A stretch of 49,994 bases of DNA from contig CAYQTL010000028.1 in NCBI GenBank assembly GCA_964420405.1, positions 1 to 49,994 on the forward strand. The letters run 5' to 3'. Both the position numbers and the translations under genes were made by a program. The stretch is from CAYQTL01 sp964420405 (GTDB taxonomy: Bacteria; Acidobacteriota; Thermoanaerobaculia; Thermoanaerobaculales; Sulfomarinibacteraceae). Below, in pieces: positions 23,735 through 34,769 of the stretch (positions within the stretch are counted from its first letter, which is position 1; each line of letters starts with the position of its first letter). Below the pieces are notes generated by a model. It made no database searches. It worked only from the letters and a program-made list of their open reading frames with translations, and was not told where the DNA came from.

Positions 23735-26233
23735 ATGACCGACCTGCAGACACTTCCGGTGATCCCGCTCCGCGAGGCGGTGCTCTTCCCCGGCGTGACG
23801 TCCCCGATCGCCGCCGGCCGCGCCGGCACCCTGCGCGCCATCGAGGCCGCGCTGAAGCGGGACGACAAGAGGATCTTCGTGGTCTCGCAGCGGGAGAACC
23901 AGGAGGACGCGACCCCGGATCTGCTGCACACCATGGGCACCATCGCGACGATCGGCCCCGTGCAGCGCGGGCCGTCCGGGATGCGGCTGCTGCTCAACGG
24001 CGTCCAGCGGGCGGTCGCCGTCCGCTACGACGAGTCCGACGACCACCTCGTGGCCGCTCTCCGACTGGCCGAGGAGGAGGAGCCGCTCGACCCCGAAGCA
24101 CCGGCCTTCACCGCGCTGTACCGCGAGACCCGCGAGCGGGCCGGCGAGCTCGGCCGGCGGGCGGGGATGCCCAAGGAGGCGGTGCAGCAGTTCCTGGCCG
24201 AGACCAAGGAGCCCGGCCGCTTCGCCGACCTCGTCGCGGGCCACCTCGACCTCAAGCCGTCCGAGGCCCAGAAGCTGCTCGAGGCGCTGCCGGTGGAGGA
24301 CCGCCTGCGACAGGTGCTGCTCCACATCCAGCGGCAGGTGGCGGTGCTCGACGCGCAGGAGGACATCAAGTCGCAGGTCCAGGAGGAGCTCGGGGACCGC
24401 CACCGCGAGATGTTCCTGCGCCAGCAGCTCAAGGCGATCCAGAAGGAGCTCGGCGAGGACACCGGCCGCGAGGATCTCGAGGAGCTGCGCGCCAAGCTCG
24501 AGGAGCTCGAGCTGCCGGACGTCGTCCGCAAGGAGGTGGACCGCGAGATGGGCCGCCTCGAGCGGATGGGCCCCGAGGGGATGGAGGCCCAGGTCATCCG
24601 GACCTTCCTCGAGACCGTCTGCGAGCTGCCGTGGTCGGAGCTGTCGGAGGCCGAGATCGACCTCGAGCGGGCCCAGCGGATCCTCGAGGAGGACCACTAC
24701 GCCCTCGGCGACGTCAAGGACCGGATCCTCGAGTTCCTGGCGGTCCAGCGGCTGCGCGGACTGCGGGAGGCCGAGGACGCCCCTGCCGGGGACACGGCGG
24801 AGGAGCCCGTGTCACAGGCGCCGCCCGACGAAGGGTTCGGCGGCCCCGAGCCCCCGTCACCGACGCTGGCGCGCGACACCGTCGGTCGCAACCCGATCCT
24901 GCTGTTCGTCGGCCCGCCCGGCGTCGGCAAGACCTCGGTGGCGCAGTCGATCGCCCGCGCGATGGGACGCGAGTACGTGCGGGTCTCGCTCGGCGGCGTC
25001 CGCGACGAGGCCGACATCCGCGGCCACCGCAGGACCTACGTCGGCGCCATGCCGGGCCGTATCATCCAGGGGATGAAGCAGGCGGGCAGCCGCAACCCGC
25101 TGTTCCTGCTCGACGAGGTCGACAAGCTCGGCGTGTCCTACCAGGGCGACCCCGGATCGGCCCTGCTCGAGGTGCTCGACCCGGCCCAGAACGACACCTT
25201 CGTGGACCATTACCTCGGGGTGCCGTTCGATCTCTCCGAGGTCCAGTTCATCTGCACCGCCAACTACCTCCAGAACATCCCCGAGCCCCTCAAGGACCGG
25301 ATGGAGGTGGTCGAGTTCGCCGGCTACACCGAGCGCGAGAAGCTCGAGATCGCCAAGCGCTACCTGATCCCGCGCCAGGTCAAGCACACCGGCCTCGGCG
25401 ACGACCAGTTCGAGATCGCCGACGAGGCGGTCCAGGAGATCGTGTCGCGCTACACCCGCGAGGCCGGCGTCCGCCAGCTCGAGCGCGAGATCGGCCGCGT
25501 CGCCCGCAAGGTGGCCCGCAAGATCGCCGCCAACGAGCTCGAGGGGATGCGGATCGGTCGCGAGCAGGTCAACGAGCTGCTCGGTCGTCCCCGGGTGCAT
25601 CCCGAGCACGCGGCGACCCGCGACCAGGTCGGCATCGCCACCGGCATGTACTACACCCCGGTGGGCGGCGACATCATGTTCGTCGAGGCCTCGCCGATGC
25701 CCGGCAAGGGCGAGCTCGTGCTCACCGGCCAGCTCGGCGACGTCATGAAGGAGTCCGCGCGGGCGGCGCTCACCTTCGCGAAGGCCCACGCCGAGGACCT
25801 GTTCGTCGACCGCAAGGCGTTCGAGCAGGACGTGCACATCCATGTCCCGGCCGGTGCGATCCCCAAGGACGGCCCGTCGGCCGGAATCACCATGGCGACC
25901 GCGCTGGTGTCGGCGCTGTCGGGCCGCCCGGCGCGACACGACGTGGCCATGACCGGCGAGATCACCCTGTCCGGCCGCGTGCTGCCCATCGGCGGCGTCA
26001 AGGAGAAGATCCTCGGCGCTGTCCGGGCCGGCATCACCAGCATCGTGCTGCCGAAGGACAACGAGGCCGACCTCGAGGACGTGCCCGACGAGGTCCTCGA
26101 CGGGCTCGACGTCCACTTCGTCGCGGAGCTCGGCGAGGCGCTCGCCAACACCCTCCGCGGCGGGGTGTTCCGCGAGGGGCGGCTGCAGTTCACCGGTGGC
26201 GCCGGCGGACAGCAGCCCGGCGTCCGGCACTGA
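23735..26233 (+). CDS. lon: ATP-dependent Lon protease
   Basis: An 832-residue LonA-type AAA+ serine protease that degrades misfolded and regulatory proteins. N-terminal substrate-binding domain (LPVIPLREAVLFPG, 1-200), coiled-coil region, AAA+ core with Walker A GPPGVGKTS, Walker B LFLLDEVDKL and EVLDPAQNDTF, and a C-terminal protease domain with the Ser-Lys dyad in KDGPSAGITMAT and PIGGVKEKILGA. An unusual acidic, Pro-rich insert of about 40 residues precedes the Walker A strand. The ATG at 23735 follows GGAGGGAG. Heat-shock control is suggested by the HAIR site upstream. It is convergent with the GAF/PAS sensor gene. Confidence 0.96.
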   Translation: MTDLQTLPVIPLREAVLFPGVTSPIAAGRAGTLRAIEAALKRDDKRIFVVSQRENQEDATPDLLHTMGTIATIGPVQRGPSGMRLLLNGVQRAVAVRYDESDDHLVAALRLAEEEEPLDPEAPAFTALYRETRERAGELGRRAGMPKEAVQQFLAETKEPGRFADLVAGHLDLKPSEAQKLLEALPVEDRLRQVLLHIQRQVAVLDAQEDIKSQVQEELGDRHREMFLRQQLKAIQKELGEDTGREDLEELRAKLEELELPDVVRKEVDREMGRLERMGPEGMEAQVIRTFLETVCELPWSELSEAEIDLERAQRILEEDHYALGDVKDRILEFLAVQRLRGLREAEDAPAGDTAEEPVSQAPPDEGFGGPEPPSPTLARDTVGRNPILLFVGPPGVGKTSVAQSIARAMGREYVRVSLGGVRDEADIRGHRRTYVGAMPGRIIQGMKQAGSRNPLFLLDEVDKLGVSYQGDPGSALLEVLDPAQNDTFVDHYLGVPFDLSEVQFICTANYLQNIPEPLKDRMEVVEFAGYTEREKLEIAKRYLIPRQVKHTGLGDDQFEIADEAVQEIVSRYTREAGVRQLEREIGRVARKVARKIAANELEGMRIGREQVNELLGRPRVHPEHAATRDQVGIATGMYYTPVGGDIMFVEASPMPGKGELVLTGQLGDVMKESARAALTFAKAHAEDLFVDRKAFEQDVHIHVPAGAIPKDGPSAGITMATALVSALSGRPARHDVAMTGEITLSGRVLPIGGVKEKILGAVRAGITSIVLPKDNEADLEDVPDEVLDGLDVHFVAELGEALANTLRGGVFREGRLQFTGGAGGQQPGVRH

Positions 26234-26259
26234 CCGCCGGTCGTCGTCGAGACCGGTAC

Positions 26260-26288
26260 GGCCGGCGTCGGGGGCCCCGGCGCCGGCC
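26260..26288. terminator. GC-rich hairpin between convergent lon and sensor genes
   Basis: A near-perfect 14-bp inverted repeat (26260-26273 with 26275-26288, one wobble) immediately after lon and before the end of the convergent gene. It lacks a U-run, so bidirectional termination is plausible but not certain. Confidence 0.45.
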
Positions 26289-26305
26289 TTCGGCCGTCGT
26301 GGGGA

Positions 26306-28276
26306 TCAGCCTCGTGGACGGCGGCGCCGCTCGAGGAACGTGCCGAGCATCTCGGCCACGGTCCGCAGCAGCAGGACGTCGGGGTCCTGCCACTGCCGCG
26401 GCTGGAAGGTGTCGTCGAAGCCGACGAACCCCCACCAGCGCCCGGCGACGAACACCGGCAGCACCAGCAGCGACACGATCCCCTGCGGCTCCAGGGTCGC
26501 CCTCTCGCCCTCTGGCAGGTGCTCGACCAGGCCGCACACCGGCTCGCCCGCGGCCAGCAGCCGCGGCCACCGCTCGAAGCCCGCCCCCGACCACGGGCAG
26601 TGCTGCAGCAGCGGGTTGGCGCTCTGCGACTCGACCCCAGGCGCGGAGGCCTCGGCGATCTGGCGGGCGCACGGCCCGTCGGCGGGATCGTCGAAGTTCT
26701 CGAACAGGTACACCCGGCTCGCACCGGAGACCACCAGCAGCTCCCGGAGGACCCGCTGCAGCGCGCCCTCCCGACCGCTGAGAAGCTCGGTCGAGATCGA
26801 CGCGGTGGCGCGCTCGAACCGCAGCCTCCGCTCGAGCGCGGCCTCGATCCTGCGCCGCTCCGTCACGTCCTGCACCACCCCGAGCAGAGAGGTGAGCGCG
26901 CCTCCCCTGTCGGTCTCCAGCTCGAGCTGGGTCTGGAGGGTCGCGACCGTTCCGTCCGCCCGTACGATCCGCTGCTCGAAGAGGTTCGACACCACGCGGC
27001 CGGCCTCCTCGTGGATGGTCTGGATGTCGGGATCGCGATCCTCGGGGTGGACCGAGTCGGTCAGGAACCCGATCCCCGGCGGCGGCTGGCCCGGTTCGAC
27101 GCCGTAGATCCGGCACATCTCGTCGGACCACCACATCTCACCGGTCCGCGGATCCCACCGCCAGCTGCCGAGATGGGCCACGCTCTGCGCGTGCCGAAGC
27201 ACCCGCTCGCTGTGGCGCAGGGCCTCCTCGGCGTCCAGCCGCCGCATCGCGGCGCCCACGTGCAGTGCGCTCGACTCCAGGCCCGACCGGACCTCGGCAG
27301 GGCACTCGGGGCTCTTGCGGGAGGCCGCCACCAGCACCGCCTCGACCCAACCGCCAGCGGTGACGGGCACCAGGGCGCGCCCCACGAAACCGTCGGCGGC
27401 GACCTCGCGGCGGAGGGGCTCCAGGTACCGCTCGTCGTCCGGGTGGTCGTAGCGGGGACGGCCCCGGAGCATCTCGACCGCCTCGGGAACGTCGAGGCTG
27501 ACCACGCCGGCGACGGCGGCGAGCTGTGGGGACAGGCCGCGATGGACCGTCAGGCGCGCCACCCCGGCGGGCCGGTCCAGCAGGTACACACCGGCCGAGT
27601 CGATCCACGGCACCTCCATCAGGCCGTCGACGATCCGGCGCAGCAGCTCCGGGCGGTCCCGCGACGACAGCAGCGCGGTGGCGAGCTCCACCTGGAGCTC
27701 GAGCGCGGCCCGGGCCTCCGCCTCGCCCTCCCGGCGACGCTGCTCGACGCGGAGTCGCCGCACCGCCTGCGCGGCGGTCGCCGCGAGCGCCTCGGCGGTC
27801 CGCCGGGTGGCGTCCGGCAGGCGGTCGAGTCGGCGACCGGCGACCGCGGCCGCCAGCAGCACCTCGTCCGCCGCCGTCACGGGGACCAGCACCTCGCAGC
27901 GGAGCCCTTCCTCCAGCAGCGGCGCGAGGTCGGGATCCGTCGCCATCTGCGTCCGGTCGACCTCGACCGTCCGCCCGCCGAGGACCGGCGCACCTGCCGC
28001 GGGGTGGCCGTCCCGCCAGACGTGCACCGCCTCCGCGAATCCCGCGGACACGCCGCTGTGGGCCGCCAGCCGGAGGTCCTCGCCGGGTCGGACCCGCAGG
28101 TAGACGCCCACCGCGTCGACTCCGTCCAGCCGTGCGAGCGCGCCGCGCAGGACGCCGGCCACATCCTCGACGCCGTCCGCCTCCAGCAGACGGAGCGCGA
28201 GGTCGCGCTGGGTCCGGAGCGGCTCGAGCGGGCCGTTCACACCGACGGCGCCTCCCACGCGTTGCGGTCGTCCCAT
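26306..28276 (-). CDS. GAF-GAF-PAS-GAF sensor protein without an output domain
   Basis: A 656-residue soluble sensor. Two GAF domains (about 25-190 and 200-350) are followed by a PAS/PAC unit (about 365-490: SVAHLGSWRWDPRTGEMWWSD to GVVQDVTERRRIEAALERRL) and a third GAF (about 495-650). It ends at the last GAF (FLERRRRPRG); there is no histidine kinase, GGDEF or other effector, so it must act through a partner or is a truncated kinase. Position beside the Rrf2 gene may indicate shared regulation. The ATG at 28276 lacks a good ribosome site; a GTG at 28240 follows GGGAGG at a 10-base distance and may be the true start. Confidence 0.75.
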   Translation of the reverse strand: MGRPQRVGGAVGVNGPLEPLRTQRDLALRLLEADGVEDVAGVLRGALARLDGVDAVGVYLRVRPGEDLRLAAHSGVSAGFAEAVHVWRDGHPAAGAPVLGGRTVEVDRTQMATDPDLAPLLEEGLRCEVLVPVTAADEVLLAAAVAGRRLDRLPDATRRTAEALAATAAQAVRRLRVEQRRREGEAEARAALELQVELATALLSSRDRPELLRRIVDGLMEVPWIDSAGVYLLDRPAGVARLTVHRGLSPQLAAVAGVVSLDVPEAVEMLRGRPRYDHPDDERYLEPLRREVAADGFVGRALVPVTAGGWVEAVLVAASRKSPECPAEVRSGLESSALHVGAAMRRLDAEEALRHSERVLRHAQSVAHLGSWRWDPRTGEMWWSDEMCRIYGVEPGQPPPGIGFLTDSVHPEDRDPDIQTIHEEAGRVVSNLFEQRIVRADGTVATLQTQLELETDRGGALTSLLGVVQDVTERRRIEAALERRLRFERATASISTELLSGREGALQRVLRELLVVSGASRVYLFENFDDPADGPCARQIAEASAPGVESQSANPLLQHCPWSGAGFERWPRLLAAGEPVCGLVEHLPEGERATLEPQGIVSLLVLPVFVAGRWWGFVGFDDTFQPRQWQDPDVLLLRTVAEMLGTFLERRRRPRG

Positions 28277-28296
28277 TGGACCACACCCGGAAGGAA

Positions 28297-28329
28297 TCCG
28301 CAAAATGAGGTTTTGTAGAGGTTTGCGGA
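28297..28329. promoter_or_regulatory. Inverted repeat in the sensor/rrf2 divergent promoter region
   Basis: Perfect 8-bp arms TCCGCAAA (28297-28304) and TTTGCGGA (28322-28329) with a nested CAAAA-TGAGG-TTTTG palindrome (28301-28315). It is A/T-richer than its surroundings and lies between divergent genes, so a regulator binding site is likely. Confidence 0.5.
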
Positions 28330-28387
28330 CAAGCCGCCCGACCCGTCCGGAGGCCGCCGGAAGCCGCGCGCCCGATCCGCCGAAAAA

Positions 28388-28403
28388 TGGAATTGAGATT
28401 CCA
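28388..28403. promoter_or_regulatory. Palindromic operator candidate upstream of rrf2-suf
   Basis: TGGAAT-TGAG-ATTCCA, a perfect 6-bp dyad 35 bases before the Rrf2 start. Autoregulation of the suf operon by the Rrf2 protein at this site is inferred; the sequence does not match the IscR type-1 motif. Confidence 0.5.
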
Positions 28404-28437
28404 GTATCGCGGTTGTGCCGGGCGGTAGGGAGGGACG

Positions 28438-28905
28438 GTGCGGATCTCCAAGACCGAGGAGTACGGGCTGCGGCTGGTCATGACCCTCGCGGTCGACGGT
28501 GGCCAGCTCACCATCCGCGAGCTCGCCGCGCGCGAGGACCTGCCCGAGACGACCGTCGCCAAGGTCGTCGGGGCGCTGCGCAAGGCGGGTGTCGTCCGGG
28601 CCGAGCGCGGCCGCTACGGCGGCTACGAGCTCGCCGCGCCGCCGGCGCGGATCACCCTGGCCCGGGTGGTCGAGGCGTTCGACGACCGGATGTTCGACGC
28701 CGGCTTCTGCGACCGCATGTCGCCGGGCCACCGCGGGTGCTCCCACGCCGACCGCTGCGGCCTCCGGCCGGTGTGGCGGTCGCTGTCGGAGATGGTGGCC
28801 CAGTTCCTGGCGGGCATCACGGTCGCCGACGTCATCCGGGGCGCCGGTTCCGCACCGATCATGACCGCGCCGCCGCTCGGCATGGTGGCCGGGCGCCGAC
28901 CCTGA
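28438..28905 (+). CDS. Rrf2-family Fe-S-type transcriptional regulator of the suf operon
   Basis: A 155-residue winged-helix regulator. The N-terminal MRISKTEEYGLRLVMTLAV and LTIRELAAREDLPETTVAKV are typical Rrf2/IscR/SufR sequence, followed by RGRYGGYELAAPPARITLARVVEA. Three cysteines in the C-terminal part (GFCDRMSPGHRGCSHADRCG) fit cluster ligation. It probably senses Fe-S status and controls the SUF genes that start 10 bases after its stop. The GTG start at 28438 follows GGGAGGG. It is the first gene of the operon. Confidence 0.88.
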   Translation: MRISKTEEYGLRLVMTLAVDGGQLTIRELAAREDLPETTVAKVVGALRKAGVVRAERGRYGGYELAAPPARITLARVVEAFDDRMFDAGFCDRMSPGHRGCSHADRCGLRPVWRSLSEMVAQFLAGITVADVIRGAGSAPIMTAPPLGMVAGRRP

Positions 28906-28915
28906 AGGAGGATCG

Positions 28916-30358
<1,443 letters not shown>

Positions 30359-30363
30359 GACGC

Positions 30364-30449
30364 CGCGTCCGTGTCCGTGCCCGCGTCCGTGCCCGATGGG
30401 AGGGGAGCGGGGGCATCGGGAACGGGATCGGAATCGGGATCGGGATCGG
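30364..30449. repeat. CCGATC-type intergenic element, copy F (inside the suf operon)
   Basis: Starts 6 bases after the sufB stop with GTCCGTGTCCGTGCCCGCGT and CCCGATGGG, then reverses into GGGAACGGGATCGGAATCGG and GATCGGGATCGG. The two halves are roughly inverted, so the sufB-sufC mRNA could fold a long hairpin here. Confidence 0.8.
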
Positions 30450-30481
30450 CAGAGAGAACCACACGGGAGAGTGCAACGACC

Positions 30482-31243
<762 letters not shown>

Positions 31244-31253
31244 GGGGGCGGCG

Positions 31254-32564
31254 ATGAGCCAGGCCGTGGCCACCGCCGACAAGACCGCCCTCGAGCGGCT
31301 CGCGTCGCAGCCCGTCGAGGCGCCGGCCTTCGTGGCCGAGCTGCGCCGCGCGGGACGGGACCGGATCCTCGAGGTCGGGCTGCCGACGCCAAGCCGGGAG
31401 GCATGGCGATTCACCAACCTCAAGCGGATCGCCGCGACGGACTACGGGCCCGCACCGGCCGCCACCTCCGACCCGACGCCGTGGGCCGTCGAGGGCGCCC
31501 ACCTCGCGGTGATGGTCAACGGGCGTTTCGCGCCCGGGCTGTCGCGCCTCGGAGAGCTGCCGGAGGGCGTCGCCGTCGGCTCCCTGGCCGAGGCGTGGCG
31601 TGACCGTCCGGAGCTGGTGGAGCGGCACCTGGGGCGTCGCGTACGGCTCGACGACCACCCGGTGGCGGCCCTCGCCACCGCTGCGTTCGTCGACGGAGTG
31701 CTGGTCCACGTCGCCCGCGGCGTCGTGGTGGAGGCACCCATCCAGGTGCTCCACGTCGCCGTCGGCGGCGACGCGCCGGTGGCCGCCGCGCCGCGGCTGC
31801 TCGTGGTCGCCGAGGCGGCCTCCCAGGCGACCGTGGTCGAGCAGTACGTGGGCCTCGGCGGGGGCACCCTGACCCTCCCTGTCAGCGAGCTCGAGCTCGC
31901 GGCCGGCGCCGTGCTCCGCCACGTCCGGTTGCAGGAGGAGACCCGCGACGCCGACCACGTCGCGCTGCAGGCCGCCGTCCTCGCGCGCGACGCCCAGCTC
32001 GGGTCGGTCGCCGTCAACCTCGGCGGGCTGCTGTTCCGGGCCGACGTCGACACGGTGCTCGCGGGCGAGGGCGCCCACGCCGCCCTCGACGGCCTCTCCC
32101 TCGTGGAGGCGAGCCAGCACAGCGACACCCAGCTCCGGGTGCGCCACGCGGCGCCTCGCTGCACCAGCCACGAGCTGTACAAGGGCATCCTCGACGGCTC
32201 CGGCCGGTCGGTGTTCAACGGCCGGATCGTGGTCGACCCCGGCGCCCAGAAGACCGACGCGATCCAGGCCAACCGGAACCTGCTGCTATCCGACGGAGCG
32301 CTGGCGTTCTCGAACCCGCAGCTGGAGATCTTCGCGGACGACGTGCGGTGCACCCACGGCTCGACGGTCGGCCGGCTCGACGAGGACGCGGTGTTCTACC
32401 TGCGCTCCCGCGGCCTCGACCGTGCCGCGGCGGAGAGCCTGCTGACGTGGGCGTTCGCCAGCGAGCTGGTGCAGCGGATCCCGGTCGACCCCGTCCGCGA
32501 ACGGCTCGAGCGGTTCCTGTTCGAGCGCCTACCCCAGGGCGAGGTCGTCCGGGAGGCGGTGTGA
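31254..32564 (+). CDS. sufD: Fe-S cluster assembly protein SufD
   Basis: A 436-residue SufB paralogue and partner in the SufBCD complex. PSREAWRFTNLKRI near the N-terminus, the beta-helix core and HELYKGILDGSGRSVFNGRI, VDPGAQKTDAIQANRNLLLS and EIFADDVRCTHGSTVGRLDE are diagnostic. The ATG at 31254 follows GGGGGCGGCG. Its TGA shares one base with the sufS ATG (TGATG), so the two are coupled. Confidence 0.94.
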   Translation: MSQAVATADKTALERLASQPVEAPAFVAELRRAGRDRILEVGLPTPSREAWRFTNLKRIAATDYGPAPAATSDPTPWAVEGAHLAVMVNGRFAPGLSRLGELPEGVAVGSLAEAWRDRPELVERHLGRRVRLDDHPVAALATAAFVDGVLVHVARGVVVEAPIQVLHVAVGGDAPVAAAPRLLVVAEAASQATVVEQYVGLGGGTLTLPVSELELAAGAVLRHVRLQEETRDADHVALQAAVLARDAQLGSVAVNLGGLLFRADVDTVLAGEGAHAALDGLSLVEASQHSDTQLRVRHAAPRCTSHELYKGILDGSGRSVFNGRIVVDPGAQKTDAIQANRNLLLSDGALAFSNPQLEIFADDVRCTHGSTVGRLDEDAVFYLRSRGLDRAAAESLLTWAFASELVQRIPVDPVRERLERFLFERLPQGEVVREAV

Positions 32565-33814
32565 TGGCCGAGACCGCCGTCACCGCGACGCGGACCGGCC
32601 TCGACGTGGCCCGGGTTCGCCGCGACTTCCCGGCGCTCGACCAGGAGGTGCACGGCCGGCCCCTGGTCTACCTGGACAACGCCGCGACGACCCAGAAGCC
32701 GCGGGCGGTGATCGACGCGGTGAACCGGTTCTACGAACGCGACTGCGCCAACGTGCACCGCGGGGTGCACACTCTGTCCCAGCGCGCCACCGTCGCCTAC
32801 GAGAGCGCGCGCACGGCGGTCAAGAGCCACCTCGGCGCCCACGACAGCCGCGAGATCGTCTTCACCCGCGGCACCACCGAGGCGGTCAACCTGGTCGCCA
32901 ACGGCTTCGTCCGGCCACGTCTCGCCGCCGGCGACCGGGTGGTGATCAGCGGGATGGAGCACCACTCCAACATCGTGCCGTGGCAGCTGCTGTGCGACGC
33001 CGTGGGCGCCGAGCTCGCCGTGATCCCGCTCGAGGACGACGGCACCCTCCGTCTCGACGCCCTCGACGACCTGCTCAACGAGCGCACGCGGATGCTCGGC
33101 GTGGTGCACGTGTCCAACGCCCTCGGCACGGTCAACCCCGTGCGGGAGATCATCGCGCGGGCCCACCAGCGTGGCGTGCCGGTGCTGGTGGACGGCGCCC
33201 AGGCGGTGCCCCACATGGCCGTGGACGTCACCGAGCTCGACGCCGACTTCTACGCCTTCTCGGGCCACAAGTGCTACGGGCCCACGGGTATCGGCGCCCT
33301 GTACGGCAAGCGCGAGCACCTGCTCGAGATGGTGCCGTGGCAGGGCGGCGGCGACATGATCCTGTCGGTGACCTTCGAATCGACCACCTTCGCCGAGCCG
33401 CCCCACCGGTTCGAGGCCGGCACGCCGAACATCGAGGGCGCGATCGGCCTCGCCGCGGCCCTCGCCTACCTCGAAGGGCTCGGCATGGACGCCGTGGCGG
33501 GGCACGAGGCGGCGCTGGTGGAGGCAGCCGCCGACGCGGTGTCGTCGATCGACGGCGTCCGGCTGATCGGGACCGCACCCGACCGCGCCGGTGCGGTGTC
33601 GTTCGTGATGGACGCCGTCCACCCCCACGACATCGGCACCATCCTCGACGCCGAGGGCGTCGCCGTCCGCGCCGGCCACCACTGCGCCCAGCCGGTGATG
33701 CTGCGCTACGGGGTGTCCGCCACCGTCCGGGCGTCGTTCGGGGTCTACAACACCGCCGACGAAATCGACCGGCTGGTCCGCGGTTTACACAGGGTCCGGG
33801 AGGTGTTCGCCTGA
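32564..33814 (+). CDS. sufS: Cysteine desulfurase SufS
   Basis: A 416-residue class-V PLP enzyme that removes sulfur from L-cysteine to feed SufU/SufBCD. YLDNAATTQKPRAVIDAV, NVHRGVHTLSQRAT, SGMEHHSNIVPWQ, the PLP lysine in FSGHKCYGPTGIG and the persulfide cysteine in RAGHHCAQPVM are all present. The N-terminus MAETAVTATRTGLDVARVRRDFP is typical of group II. ATG at 32564 is preceded by GGGAGGCGG. Its stop overlaps sufU by one base. Confidence 0.96.
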   Translation: MAETAVTATRTGLDVARVRRDFPALDQEVHGRPLVYLDNAATTQKPRAVIDAVNRFYERDCANVHRGVHTLSQRATVAYESARTAVKSHLGAHDSREIVFTRGTTEAVNLVANGFVRPRLAAGDRVVISGMEHHSNIVPWQLLCDAVGAELAVIPLEDDGTLRLDALDDLLNERTRMLGVVHVSNALGTVNPVREIIARAHQRGVPVLVDGAQAVPHMAVDVTELDADFYAFSGHKCYGPTGIGALYGKREHLLEMVPWQGGGDMILSVTFESTTFAEPPHRFEAGTPNIEGAIGLAAALAYLEGLGMDAVAGHEAALVEAAADAVSSIDGVRLIGTAPDRAGAVSFVMDAVHPHDIGTILDAEGVAVRAGHHCAQPVMLRYGVSATVRASFGVYNTADEIDRLVRGLHRVREVFA

Positions 33815-34260
33815 TGTCCGACCTGAAGGATCTCTACCAGGAGGTCATCCTCGACCACACCAAGCGGCCGCGGAACTGCTACGCCATGGACTGCCCGGAC
33901 CGCATGGCGGACGGCCACAACCCCCTGTGCGGCGACACCGTCCGCGTGTACCTGCGGATCGAGGACGGCGTCATCCAGGAGATCTCGTTCCAGGGCCACG
34001 GCTGCGCCATCTGCACCGCCTCCACCTCGCTGATGACCGAGGCGGTCAAGGGTCGCAAGGTGGAGGAGGCCGAGGAGCTGTTCGACGGCTTCCACCACAT
34101 GCTCACCGGCGTCGCCGCCGAGCAGGGTGTCGAGCTGGGCAAGCTCAAGGTCTTCGAAGGCGTCCGCGAGTACCCCGTCCGGGTCAAGTGCGCGACCCTC
34201 GCGTGGCACACCCTCCACGCCGCCATGGGGGGCGAGGACGCCCCGGTCACGACCGAGTGA
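33814..34260 (+). CDS. sufU: Zinc-dependent sulfurtransferase SufU
   Basis: A 148-residue IscU-like protein that accepts sulfur from SufS in SUF systems lacking SufE. Zinc-site ligands C39 and D41 (NPLCGD), C64 (GHGCAICTAS) and C126 (VRVKCATLAW) are visible. The presence of sufU with no sufE marks a SufSU-type, Firmicute/Actinobacteria-like arrangement. The ATG at 33814 overlaps the sufS TGA. After the stop there is a 163-base gap with an inverted repeat element before sufT. Confidence 0.94.
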   Translation: MSDLKDLYQEVILDHTKRPRNCYAMDCPDRMADGHNPLCGDTVRVYLRIEDGVIQEISFQGHGCAICTASTSLMTEAVKGRKVEEAEELFDGFHHMLTGVAAEQGVELGKLKVFEGVREYPVRVKCATLAWHTLHAAMGGEDAPVTTE

Positions 34261-34284
34261 CGCCGCACGGACCAATGAGCGGCT

Positions 34285-34406
34285 CCGATCCCGATCCCGA
34301 TCCCGACGTGGTCCTCGGCGGCGGAGGCAGGAGCGGGCGGTGGAGACAGCATCTCTGGAGCTCCGGCAGCCCGCGCCCGTCGGCTGATCGTCGGGATCGG
34401 GATCGG
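34285..34406. repeat. CCGATC-type intergenic element, copy G (inverted pair, suf operon)
   Basis: Left arm of three and a half CCGATC units (34285-34307) and right arm GTCGGGATCGGGATCGG (34390-34406). The inner 17 bases of the left arm (34291-34307) are a perfect inverted match across 82 bases. The centre shares TCTCTGGAGCTC with the element at 41675. Confidence 0.85.
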
Positions 34407-34423
34407 AAACAGGGAGTCACACG

Positions 34424-34735
34424 ATGACCAGTGACGCACTGCGCGACAAAGTGATCGAGGCGATCAAGACGGTCTACGACCCAGAGATCCCGGTCAACAT
34501 CTGGGAGGTGGGGCTGATCTACGACGTGTCGGTGGACGACGCCGGCCGCGCCCGTGTCGAGATGACCCTCACGTCCCCCATGTGCCCGGTGGCCGAGTCG
34601 CTTCCGGTGGAGGTCGAGCAGAAGGTGTCGGCGGTGGAGGGGGTCGCCGCGGCGAAGGTCGACGTGGTGTGGGACCCGCCGTGGGACCCGGAGATGATGT
34701 CCGAGGCCGCCAAGCTCGAGCTCGGGCTGTTCTGA
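34424..34735 (+). CDS. sufT: SufT / MIP18-family (DUF59) Fe-S assembly factor
   Basis: A 103-residue DUF59 protein. VYDPEIPVNIWEVGLIYDV, the cysteine motif LTSPMCPVAESLP and VVWDPPWDPEMMSE are typical of SufT-type carriers that help mature Fe-S proteins. It closes the suf operon in the same orientation, separated by the repeat element. The ATG at 34424 has AGGGAG 10 bases upstream. Confidence 0.92.
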   Translation: MTSDALRDKVIEAIKTVYDPEIPVNIWEVGLIYDVSVDDAGRARVEMTLTSPMCPVAESLPVEVEQKVSAVEGVAAAKVDVVWDPPWDPEMMSEAAKLELGLF

Positions 34736-34769
34736 CCGACCACCGGGACCGTCGACCGCCCTCGGATCG

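Noticed and set aside
23521..26781. Plus-strand frame of 1086 codons overlapping lon
   Set aside because: Another frame of the lon gene with Arg/Gly/Pro-rich sequence and no family match; lon in its own frame is unambiguous.
30371..30481. Extended sufC N-terminus (Ser/Gly-rich)
   Set aside because: It is translated repeat DNA; the SufC family starts at MLKLNNLHV at 30482.
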